Assembly (NCBI RefSeq): GCF_000276665.1
Contig: NW_004955502.1
Span: forward strand, 6,951,656 to 7,015,655
Direction of reading: 5' to 3'
Source of the DNA: Chinchilla lanigera
Taxonomy: Eukaryota > Chordata > Mammalia > Rodentia > Chinchillidae
DNA: 64,000 nucleotides
In this document: one piece after another, positions 22,741 to 32,030 of the stretch
Position numbering within the stretch: position 1 is the first letter of the stretch
Layout of the letters: the number at the start of each line of letters is the position of its first letter
Made by a program: the position numbers and the translations under genes
The notes under the pieces: generated by a model
Databases searched by the model: none
What the model saw: the letters and a program-made list of their open reading frames with translations, nothing else
Told to the model about the DNA's origin: nothing

Positions 22741-23560
22741 ACACTCAACACATGTGTTTCCCTCAACACACTCCTCAAACTCTTCTAAGTAGTAGTTAAT
22801 GAATGTATTTTACCTCATAAGCTCACAAAGGGAACAAAAGAGGAGAAACTACTGACAAAATTTGAGAAGGCGGAAAGACAACATAATAGGAAACATGTAC
22901 AGCATCCTATGGCTATTTATTCCTCTTACCTAGCTTTATTTTTCTCAATAGCTCTTAATCTAGGTAAATGTAAACAAATATAAACATATTTATTAGCTAA
23001 TTATCTCTCCCTCTTCCCTCCCATAACATAAGCTGTATGACAGCAGTCTTTTCAGTTTTGTTTAATGTTGTATTCTCAACTTGGAATCATGATGGAATCA
23101 AGTTCAGCACAAAATTTTGACTGGATAATTGCAGCATGGATGAAGTACAATTTGTCAGGGATGTGGGGGTAAGAGAATTGAGACTTCTGCTTGGGACGTT
23201 AATTTGAGATATCATTCAGACATCCCAGTGATGATACCAAGGAAGAATCTGGATGTCTGGAGTTAGATTAAGAGGTCAGGGCTAAAAGTATCAATCTTGA
23301 AGTCACTGAAATTTAAATTAAATGAAATCACCTTGAGGGAAAATGAATGTAAAAGAAAAATGAAGCTGTTAGTCCTGGGAGACATCACCGTTTAGAGGTT
23401 AGACAGAGCGGTGGTTCTTGACCCTGTATAATCACATAGTATTATCTGTAAGAAGTAGAAAAATAATTTAAACTGCAGAATGCAATATGTAGACATTTAC
23501 TTACTCATAAATTATATATATCACTGTACAAATATATTATGTACATTGTAAAATACACAG
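22740..23560. other. Unassigned DNA, no gene seen
   Basis: A short MER5-like phrase (gcggtggttcttgaccctgt at about 23408) suggests a hAT-Charlie relic but is too short to call. Nothing else is recognised. Confidence 0.35.
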
Positions 23561-23579
23561 GCATAGATATTAAAAAAGA

Positions 23580-24190
23580 ATGAGCTGAAGACTTCCAGTT
23601 GAAGAGGAAGTATATTGAACACATGCATTTTTCAGCTCCCTCCTGAAGGCCTGGTAGTGATGTAAGTGAATTTTTAAAAAGACATAAACCCTCAAGGACA
23701 ATAGGAACAACATCCAAAGAAGGCCCCCAGAATAGAGAAGCTGGAAAGAAGGATGATGAGTTGTGACTGGCCCACTAGACCGAGGGAGGCTGAAGCTGCG
23801 GTAGGAAGAAGCAGAGAAAAACCTGATTTACCGGGCAGAATCCCACACCCCTCCCCGACCCTTCTATGGCCACAGGCTCGGGAACTGGTTTGGGGCTCCT
23901 CTGCCGGTGGAGGTAAGTGCTGGGTAGTAACATATTCTGCTAGATGTTGACAAGTATTCACCCACCAAAGCATCACCTCCGCCACTCGCGGTGCCTGGTG
24001 ACTCAGCCTCAACCGCACAGCACCAGACTGCAGGGTTAAGTGGGCTGCTTGCTGACCAGAGTGTGGCAGGCGCGCTGGAGGATGGAAATTCCAACCGGAA
24101 AACGGGTAGATTAAGTCAAAATCAACACCAGACGCTTAAAACGAAAGTATCAAGGGCTCTATTTGTTACTAAGGGATATGGAGGTAAGTG
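23580..24190 (+). other. GC-richer block with two consensus splice donors (exon-like or L1 5' region)
   Basis: This block is clearly GC-richer than its flanks between about 23760 and 24100 and has scattered CpGs. It carries two perfect GAG|GTAAGT donor sites on the plus strand (GT at 23913 and 24184). L1 ORF1-like sequence begins about 850 bases downstream, so an old L1 or HAL1 5' UTR is one explanation; a noncoding first exon is another. Frames on both strands show no known domain. Confidence 0.35.
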
Positions 24191-24629
24191 ACAAAAGGAA
24201 CTTTAGTTTGATGTGTAGCAATGATTGCTAGTGGAATTCATGCACATGAAGGGAACTTTAAAATAATGCCCGCTATGTAACATTTTCTCTTATAGTCATG
24301 TCAAATATTTGTTTCTATTTCTTTTAAAGTACATAGATTGTTTGAACATGATCTTGGTACATAAATGCAGACATTTTAAAGTAATTGCTTTATTGTATAC
24401 TGGGTTGAAAGTAGGCATAAATCATGATTTCTTTTGTGCTATGTAATTGAAGATGTAGAGTCGATTTTGAGTAATATAGTATCTCTAAAACTTAGTTGCA
24501 CATTTCTTGTGATACACATATAACCCTAGGGAAACAATCCTTGGAGATGTAACCATAATATCTTATTTTTGTGACTACGTTTTATATTTACACATCTTGA
24601 CTGTACAACATATTCTATCCTTCGTTCAT

Positions 24630-24960
24630 ACTTCATTAAACTATCTTTGTTCTTGGAAATTTTACCATGCTTGAATTATTCTCCTTCTCTAAGGCCTTTC
24701 CCCTCTTTATCTGCCTGAAAAGCTTCCCATTATCTTTCAAGAACTATCTTGAATATGACTTGCTCTTTAAGGGCTTCCTTGACTCCTCTTGAGTGTTATT
24801 ATACCACTGTTTGTATATTATAGCAACTTATTTGTACTTTCATTAGGAAAGTCCCTGCACTGGTTTATAATTCTATTTATAACTCTGTTATCTTAGCCCA
24901 CTACTCTGTGTATTTATATTTGTAGTTCACTAACTTGCCAGATGAGGCACACAGTATTTA
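24630..24960 (-). mobile_element. L2 LINE 3' end, antisense
   Basis: Antisense L2 phrases occur in order: tgaattattctccttctcta, aagggcttccttgactcctc, ttgtatattatagcaactta, aagtccctgcactggtttat and agtatttattcactgagtat. Confidence 0.6.
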
Positions 24961-25039
24961 TTCACTGAGTATTTAAATGGGTGTTTGAAAATGGTTTTGT
25001 GTTGATTATCTCATCTGATATTCCCAAATTCAATCAGTC

Positions 25040-25500
25040 ATCAAACATGGAATTAATGAGCACAGGAGAATCCCAAAGTATAATATATACATAACTGTAC
25101 TATCAGAAGGGAAGAGCAAGATAGAAAAAAATTTTAGAAAGCAACGGCCACAACTTCTCCAAATTTGCCAAAAATTACACACCCCCAAATCCAAGAGTGT
25201 TAATGAACCGCAAGCAACTTAAATATGAAGCAAAATATATCAAGTCACATCACAATCAAGTTATTAAAAATCAGTAAAAAAACTAATACCTTAAAAGCAC
25301 CCAGAGCAAAAAGATTTATGTTCAGAGAAACAAATATAAAAATGGCAGCAGACTTCTCATCAGAAACCATACAAACCAGAAAATAGCAAAGGAACTTCAT
25401 TAAAGCACCAAAAGAAAACAAAAATGTTTAACGTAGATTAATATACTTGGGAAAATATCTTGCAGTAATGAAAGCAAAATTCTGCTTTGTCTTAGGACAT
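25040..25500 (+). mobile_element. L1/HAL1 ORF1-region fragment, sense
   Basis: The phrases aacttctccaaatttgccaa, catcacaatcaagttattaa, agcacccagagcaaaaagat, acttctcatcagaaaccata and gcaccaaaagaaaac are the sense-strand 3' part of L1 ORF1 in order. Frame breaks show it is dead. Confidence 0.7.
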
Positions 25501-25605
25501 GAGTAGCTGGGAAGAGTTACCTTTACCATAACAATGAAAAGAATTTGTAATGATGAGCATACTACCTACGACTTCAAGAAATTTTTAAAAATTTTAAAAT
25601 GTGGA

Positions 25606-26110
25606 ATGATAAATCCCTGGGAGCCGCAAACACAGGAGAATGTGCGTCTACCTGCATACTCTGCCTTGTCTTTGCACCAGAGGAAGGACAGGAGACCTGA
25701 AAGAGTGTCACATCAGTGGTGCAGGCTCACTGAAGGAGATTGGGTACTACTGTGTGATAGGTTTTTCCAGGGCAGAGAAAAGTATAGGAGAATAAAATGC
25801 CTTTATTGTGGGCGGGGAGAAGGCCACAGTAGGAAAGAGAGACATGGAACTTCTGAAGGCCTCTCGTGGGGGGGGGGTCAAAGGTTAAATAGGCCCAGGC
25901 TGGAGGTGTGGTTTAGGAGGAGGACCGCCTGACATGGCAGACCAGGATTGGGCAGGAGCATGGGAAAAGGAAACAGGATATTACAAAAAGGGAAGTAGGA
26001 AGTCGTAATTTGACTCAGAGGAAGAGGGTGGGGCTTAGCACATGACCTCCAGAACCATATTGGCTGGACGCCATAGCAACTCAGCAAGAGTTACAGTGAG
26101 GCAAGAAACC
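25606..26110 (-). mobile_element. LTR-like element, antisense (class not assigned)
   Basis: Read on the minus strand the block has a TATA-like gcctatttaacc (near 25885-25896), then about 80 bases downstream a polyadenylation signal within acaataaaggc (near 25800-25810). It has a GC-rich upstream part with a ccaatatggt phrase near 26055. This order (U3, TATA, poly-A signal, U5) fits an endogenous retrovirus LTR. Edges and target-site duplication are not resolved, and no internal retroviral sequence adjoins it. The 132-codon plus-strand frame at 25534-25932 is probably chance. Confidence 0.45.
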
Positions 26111-26366
26111 CATCACTGTGGAAAAGGCGTGAAACACCTCCTGGATCCTTTATCCCCATGAGATAAGAGCCTTGAGCCATGGGAGAGGAAAAGCAGATTC
26201 TGATTCTCTCAGGACTCTGGTAAGTACAGCTGTGGCCACTGTATGGGTAAAAGAAAAATACCTTTACTTAGAAGAGAGAACCAAGAGATTCTTGAGCAGG
26301 TCTCAATAGGAATACAAGGCAGAGTTTGGCTGTCAGGAGAGGAGAAGCATTATCATGTGAAAATCT

Positions 26367-26528
26367 TTTTTTTTTTTTTTTTTTGTCTTTTTGAGACAAG
26401 GTCTCGCTATGCAGTTCAGGCTGGCATTGAGCTCACTCCGCAGGCCAGGCTGACCTCAAACTCTCAATGTTCCTCCTGCCTCAGCCTCCCAAGTGCTGGA
26501 ATTACAGGTGTGCACCACCATGCCTGGC
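26367..26528 (-). mobile_element. B1 SINE, antisense, with target-site duplication
   Basis: A long T-run leads into gtctttttgagacaaggtct, cgctatgcagttcaggctgg, gcctcagcctcccaagtgct and ggaattacaggtgtgcacca. The 9 bases tgaaaatct flank it at 26358-26366 and 26529-26537. An internal repetition of the caggctg motif gives it the longer quasi-dimeric B1 form. Confidence 0.9.
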
Positions 26529-26805
26529 TGAAAATCTATCCTATGGATGTGAGCACACAGGATAGGACTAAGACTGAGCTATAGTGGGACAACAGAGAAA
26601 CTTTCAGCAAGCTCTGAATAACAAGCAAGTGTGAGCTACCACTGGGAAAGAGGACAGGTGGTGGGGAATGTTCTCTGAAGGAGCATAGTAGCACAGAGAA
26701 AGCTTAACACAGAGTAGAGCGGGAGCACTGAAAAACAAAACAAAACAACCATTCAGCACAACATCCTCCACCCTGACATAAAGTAAGTCTAGAGAAAATT
26801 GAAAC

Positions 26806-26817
26806 GGGGGGGGGGGG
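26806..26817. repeat. Poly-G run (12)
   Basis: Twelve consecutive Gs. A ten-G run also occurs at 25868-25877. Such runs are prone to sequencing error. Confidence 0.8.
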
Positions 26818-26879
26818 AGAGACTCTACTCATATTGATGACAAACCCAAAATCCAGTTCAAGTTCTGACTTGGCTGAGT

Positions 26880-27850
26880 TAACTCCAACACTCATGGTTC
26901 AGTGGAAGAAAAGTTATTTCTATTTACATACATAGAAAGCATTTATCTCATTTTATACTGCTTACACAGTGTCTAATATTCAATACAATTATCAGACAAA
27001 CAAAAATATATAAGAAAAAGCAATTCATTGCCAAAAGACAACACAACTTAAAACTCAGACCCAGAAATGACCTAGTTTGAAAATCAGATAGAGAATTTAA
27101 AATAACTATTATGAAAGGGTTAAAGATCCTACTTGTAAAGGACAGCAGCATACACAGCTACATGAGGAATTTCTACACTAAGATTCTACTAGGAACCAGC
27201 ACAGCTGTTGATGTTCCCAGGGAAAAATGGTGAGAGGATGAAGACATAAAGGTAAGAGATGAAAGCTGAGGTCAGGTAGAGCATTCTCCTGAGATGGGAG
27301 GAAAGGAACTGCCCAAAAACTGCAGAAAATTTATTTATACACTCAGGAGGTTGATGTCAATTTCAGCCTCACTGCCTAGCAACCTGTTTGCAAGCTGGAA
27401 TAGCTTGTTTACATGGCTGGAGCAGTTCTCTATGTTCTCGCCAGCTTTGTCTTAGCCCCGCATGTGTGATTGCTTTCCAGCTTCAGCTGCTCTCTACAAG
27501 AGTCTAATAAGGTACTAGAAAAAAAGTATAAGAAAGTAGAAATAAGGAAGGCCTTTAATGTACTCCTCAATCATCTTGATATGAAAAATAATTGAGCTTG
27601 AAAGTATACAATAAAATTTATGCAGACTAAAACACAAACAGGAAAGAAGGGTGATAAGACCACAACAGAATGTCAAGAGCTATAAGACAGTATAAAAGTG
27701 GTCTACCACAAATGCCACTGGGATTGCAGGAAAGCAACAGAAAGGGACAATAAAATTCTGGAATAGAAGTTACTAAAAATAATGAAGCAGAAAAAATATA
27801 GGTAAAAAAGTTCAGAATATACCAAAAAAGTAAAATATACAAAAATAGAA
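26880..27850 (+). mobile_element. L1 5' region / ORF1 fragment, sense, interrupted
   Basis: The phrases cagtgtctaatattcaatac, gaatttaaaataactattat, aaagggttaaagatcc and later aatgtcaagagctataagac, ttgcaggaaagcaacagaaa and aacaaaaagta-like text resemble the sense L1 5' part. The interval 27200-27530 does not fit and may be a foreign insert, possibly LTR-like. The copy seems to continue at 30630 after later insertions. Confidence 0.5.
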
Positions 27851-27854
27851 TCCC

Positions 27855-28380
27855 ACTCCCTCCGGAAGTTGCCATTACAGGTAGCGTGGTAGCTGGCGTG
27901 ATCTTTGTCAGATTCCACCATGGTGTACAGGGGCCAGGGCCAGAAAGTACAGATAGTGATGGTGCAGCCCATTCACCTCGTTAGATACTTGCAGAATAGA
28001 TCCCCAATTCAGGTGTGGCTGTATGAGCAAGTGAATATGTGTGTAGAGGGCTGTATTATTGTTTTTGATGAGTACATGAACCTTGTATTAGATGATATGC
28101 AAGAAATTCATTCTAAAACAAAGTGAAGAAAACAACTGGGTCAGATCATGCTGAAGGAAATAATATTACTCTGCTTCAAAGTGTCTTCAACTAGAAATGA
28201 TCAGTGAACTAAGATAGCAGTGAAATGAGGCAGTGGCAATTATGATAATATGTAAAAAAGGAACCTGATTAAGTGGTTTGCCCTGGGAGTATTTGTAAAA
28301 TGTTTGTTCATATTGTTTTGACTACTTATGTTTTTACTAGAGGCCAATAAATGTAGGATTGTTTTTATTAAAAAATGGGA
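27855..28380 (+). pseudogene. SNRPE: SNRPE processed pseudogene
   Basis: SNRPE encodes Sm protein E, a core subunit of the spliceosomal U1, U2, U4 and U5 snRNPs. An intronless copy of its mRNA lies here: a 5' UTR-like stretch, ATG at 27920, then [42 protein letters not shown] and EIHSKTK. The parent protein is 92 residues. Here codon-level damage ends it: one codon is lost after QPIHL, a serine codon has become TGA at 28124-28126, and a one-base deletion follows near 28155. The original stop is seen as TAG at 28192-28194. A 3' UTR with AATAAA at about 28347 and an A-rich tail follow. A diverged direct repeat (27841-27854 and 28381-28394) fits a target-site duplication. Confidence 0.93.
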
Positions 28381-28396
28381 AAAAAAAGAACCCCTA

Positions 28397-28769
28397 TGGC
28401 TATGATTTGTGTCTGAATGTCCCCTGAAAGCCTCATACAGTCATGGGGCAGGCTTCTAGAGTTATGATGGATTCATGGTCCAGTGTTGGAACTATGGATG
28501 TGAATACTACACCTGCCCTGGGGCGGATAGTTTGCATACAGTGTAAGGGAGGGAAAGAGGCTGCCTGACACCACTCCTCCCCTTTTGCTTTTGTTGCCTT
28601 TGCTGTCTTCTCTGCCATGAACTGTTGCCCTCCACCATGTGCTACCTGCCTTGGAGCCAGCTGATTATAGACTGAAACTTCCACAAACTGTAAGCTAAAT
28701 AAACCTTTCCTTCCTTAAATCTGGGTGTCAGGTATTTTGTCTCAGCAACAAGAAAAAGTAACCAAGACA
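28397..28769 (+). mobile_element. MaLR element, 5' LTR
   Basis: It begins tggctatgatttgtgtctga and ends gtaaccaagaca. A polyadenylation signal lies in gctaaataaacctttccttc, as in other MaLR LTRs. It is paired with a similar LTR at 30229-30625. By eye the two are roughly 85% alike, so the insertion is old. Confidence 0.85.
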
Positions 28770-30228
28770 GAATTTGGTACCAGAGGAGTGGGATTGTTGC
28801 TGTGACTATACCTGACCATGTGGTTCAAGAGCCTTTGGAAATGGCTTGTGGGAAGTGTTTGGAAAGGTTTGGAGACATCACCTGAAAGAGTAGAGCTGAA
28901 ACATTTTGGCTGTTCTATATGGGAGATGCTGATAAGAGTTCAAAGACCAGAAGTCTAGTAGAAATCCTTCCAGTAAAGACTGGGTTCAGGAGGTTTCTGC
29001 TGGGAAGAAGGACTGCATTGGTTGTTTGACTCCAGATGATGTGTGTTATGACTTGGCAGAAAGTTTGTCTGCATTTTGCTCAAATCCAGAGATTTTGACT
29101 GAGACCGAGATTAAGGGCAGTGGCAGATTTCCAGACAGTCGAATGTTGAGGCAGTGGCATGGCAATTGTTGGGGGCTTTTAGCCAGATTTATGTTGAGAA
29201 TCAAGAGCAAAGAGCCCAGCAGAATGATTTAAAATGTTGTAAGTTTGGCCAGAAAGGAAGCTCCAGTAAAGCTGTGGACTGCAAACATAGAGCAGAGGAG
29301 ATCTCCATTGCTGAGAAGGTACAGGAGAACATAAAAGATGGCCTGAGGGCATCAAAGAAAGCGGCAAGTCTCCACTCTTTGCAGCCTCAAAACTGCAAAG
29401 GTGAAAGACTTTGCTTTGAGAAGAAAGCCGCAGAGTGCCATGTTCCAGAATGGTGGTGCCGTAGTGAATTTGTGCCTCAGAATTGGACTCAGAGTGCCCA
29501 GAGATCCAGGCACTTGACCCCTATGGCCAAGAGAGAGGAAAGCTTGGCTACTGCTCCAGGTGGCAGCAGACCTTGGCATCATTCATGTGGCACTGGTTTT
29601 AGGCACATGCAGAATATAAGTTCTGAGGTTAAAAAGACTTCCACCCAGATTTCAGAAGAAGGTGTGGGAGGCCATGCAGTGTGCCCCTGAGAGGGCAGTG
29701 TGTGAAACTGTGAATGAGAAGCCTGAAGTGCAGTGGAGACCTCAGAAGGTTGGAAAAGCCAGGAATGTGGATTGTCTAAGGAAAGCTGCAAGGAAGGAGC
29801 AAAGTGGGCCCAAAAGAGAAGCCATGGAAGCTGTAATCAGCAGAGGTGCCATAGGGGTGGAGTCACTCAAACCGTATGGAGCTCCCAATATGCCGCAGAT
29901 TGCTTCAGATGCTGGACATGGAACTACAGAACATAATGTTAGCTCTGCTGGATTTTGGACTTGCTTTGGTCCCAGTGCTTTGTATAGTCCTGTTAGTAAC
30001 TTTTGGAGTGAAACTGCTTATTTTGTGCCATTGAATGCTGGAAGTGTTTAACTTCTCATTTGTATGGGGGCTCATAGCTAAAAGTTTGTTTTACATCTCA
30101 GAGAGACTTGGTACTTGTACTCTTCAGCAATGCTGAAACTGTTAGGACTTTGGCAACTCTTAGAGATGGACTAAAATGTCTTTTGCATAAAAGGATCTAC
30201 ATGAGTCTTTGGGGGGCCAGGGGTGGAA
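28770..30228 (+). mobile_element. MaLR internal region (non-autonomous)
   Basis: About 1.46 kb lies between the two LTRs, starting with the primer-binding site and ending in a purine-rich tract (ggggtggaa) before the 3' LTR. No protease, reverse transcriptase or integrase motif can be seen, as expected for MaLR elements, which depend on helper proteins. A 178-codon frame (29154-29690) and a 129-codon frame (29662-30051) remain open but match no domain I know. They could be relics of the gag-like part, or chance. Confidence 0.8.
28775..28792 (+). promoter_or_regulatory. Primer-binding site, tRNA-Leu type
   Basis: The sequence tggtaccagaggagtggg lies five bases after the 5' LTR. It is complementary to the 3' end of tRNA-Leu apart from a two-base insertion. 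Leucine-tRNA priming is typical of ERVL and MaLR elements. Confidence 0.75.
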
Positions 30229-30625
30229 TGTTATGGTTTGTGTCTGAATGTCCCCCCAAAGCCTCACACAGTCATGGGCCAAGCTTCTAGAGTTATGATT
30301 GATTCATAATCCAATGTTGGAATTAGGGATGTGAGTGCTACCCTCCCCCCCCACCCCACCCCCGCGCCGGGGAGGATGGGTAGTTTGCATATAATGTAAG
30401 AGAGGGAAAAAGGCTGCTTGTGGCCACTCCTCCCCTTTAGCTTTTGTTGTTTTTGCTATTTTCCACCACCATGAATGGTTGCTTCCTGCCATGTGCCACT
30501 CTGCCTTGGAGGCAGCTGAGTATGGACTGAAACCTCCACAGACTGTGAGCTAAATAAATCGTTCCTTCCTGAATTTTGGGCATTGGGTATTTTGTCTCAG
30601 CAATGAGAGAAAAGTAACTGAGACA
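30229..30625 (+). mobile_element. MaLR element, 3' LTR
   Basis: It begins tgttatggtttgtgtctgaa and ends gtaactgagaca, with the poly-A signal in gctaaataaatcgttccttc. It is longer than the 5' LTR because of a C-rich insertion (30342-30375). The bases ccta occur directly before the 5' LTR (28393-28396) and directly after this LTR (30626-30629), a likely target-site duplication. Confidence 0.85.
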
Positions 30626-30629
30626 CCTA

Positions 30630-31140
30630 CACACATATAATATTCAAAATATATGAAAACAAAAAAAAATTTTGAAAGCATTAAGGGAAGAAACATATCA
30701 CATATGTAAGACTAGAGACGATCATTAAAGTTGACTCTACATCAGAAACTATGAGGGTAATAATACAATGGAGTTACATCAGCTCTGTATTGTCTGTATT
30801 GTGCTTGTGATATGTTGTAAAATGTTGTATGTCTGTTAATGTTTCCCTCCTTTTATCTTTAAAATAAAAAAAAGAAAAAACAATGGAGTTACATCTTTAA
30901 AATATCAAAAAAGAAAATATTTAACTTGGGTTCTTACTTCTAGAAAAAATATTGCCAAAGTAGAGGCAAAATAAAATTGTTTCATTTCCCTTCAGGAAAA
31001 CAAAATCCAAATAAAACTATTGCTAACAAACTTACACTATTAGAAATGTTAAAGGAAGTTCTTCATATATTAGGAAAATGATACATGGAGAAACTATGGA
31101 AAGAAATGAGGAGCTTCACAAATAGTTAAAATGGAAATAA
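30630..31140 (+). mobile_element. L1 ORF1-3' region fragment, sense, split by a retrocopy
   Basis: Sense L1 text includes ctacatcagaaactatgagg, aaaaaatattgccaaagtag, aggcaaaataaaattgtttc, cactattagaaatgttaaag and gaagttcttcatatattagg. It is split at 30781-30880 by a foreign 100-base insert. It probably continues the copy at 26880-27850. Confidence 0.65.
30781..30880 (+). pseudogene. Short mRNA 3'-end retrocopy with 15-bp target-site duplication
   Basis: Exactly 100 bases lie between two perfect copies of caatggagttacatc (30766-30780 and 30881-30895). The insert is T-rich, ends with aaaataaaaaaaagaaaaaa, so it has a polyadenylation signal and A tail, and does not resemble any SINE. It looks like the 5'-truncated 3' UTR of an unidentified mRNA inserted by L1 machinery. 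The parent gene is not recognised. Confidence 0.75.
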
Positions 31141-31159
31141 ATATAAAAGGCGTTTCTGA

Positions 31160-31220
31160 CCTGGGGATGTGGAGCACATGCTTAGCATGCATGGGTGCTG
31201 GGCTCCATAACAACAATAAC
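31160..31220 (+). mobile_element. ID SINE fragment, sense (diverged)
   Basis: The phrases cctggggatgtggagcacat and gcttagcatgcatgggtgct followed by gggctccataac resemble an old ID copy. The tail is short. Confidence 0.55.
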
Positions 31221-31489
31221 TGAAAATGGCATTTCTTTTGCTTAAATTATTTAACAAAACTGACTATGGAAGGCAAAAACAGAAGCAATGCATTATGAGT
31301 TTATAGAACATGTAAGGGCATAATGTATCACAAAAATAATGAAGCTAAGGAAGAATTGGAAATATGTTATTATAAAAGATTCTTAAATTATATCAAAAGT
31401 AGAATATTATTTGAAGATAGCCTGAAGTAAATTAAAAATTCACATCATGAACTCTAGAGATTATTATCCTTCCAGATTTAATAACATTC

Positions 31490-32030
31490 TCTTATAGCGC
31501 CTATTATTTCTTTTCAAAGACACAACACGTTTGGAATAATGTGGTTATTACCTGTCACTTGGGATTACCTGTAATCTCCTTGTGAATTTCTTCACTTCGG
31601 GAATTTCTAAAACTAAGCAGGGCGCTTGTCTCTTTGTAATCTCTCAATAAATATTTGTTGCCTAAGTAGCTGTTCTGCTTCTTATTCAAAGTGATTCGCC
31701 CAGACAGCAATACACAGTTAATTGTTTCATGCCCCTGAACAAGGAGTGTACTCTTTCTTTTGCTTGGAATGCCAGTCCAATTTCTTCCTATCCAATTTCC
31801 AACCCTATTCCACTGGGCAAATTCTTACCTTGATTTCCAACCCCAGTTTAAATCTCTAGAAAACCTCCCTGATTCTAGAACATTGTCTTACCTACTGTAC
31901 ACTTCCTTTTTGCCTAACTCTTCATGAAAATGATATTTGCATTTCTTTTTTCCTTCTCAGTTAATTTTGGCCCTTCTATACCTGAAATATTATTTGGCAC
32001 ACAGCAAACCTTTAATCAGTATTTATTAAA
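31490..32030 (-). mobile_element. Two L2 LINE 3' ends, antisense
   Basis: Copy one (31490-31670) has ggattacctgtaatctcctt and ctctcaataaatatttgttg. Copy two (31690-32030) has tttaaatctctagaaaacct, ccctgattctagaacattgt and cctgaaatattatttggcac, then cagtatttattaaatgat. Each ends in the antisense L2 tail. Confidence 0.6.

Noticed and set aside
29154..29690. 178-codon open frame as a host gene
   Set aside because: It lies wholly inside the MaLR internal region and matches no known domain; it is better described as part of the element.
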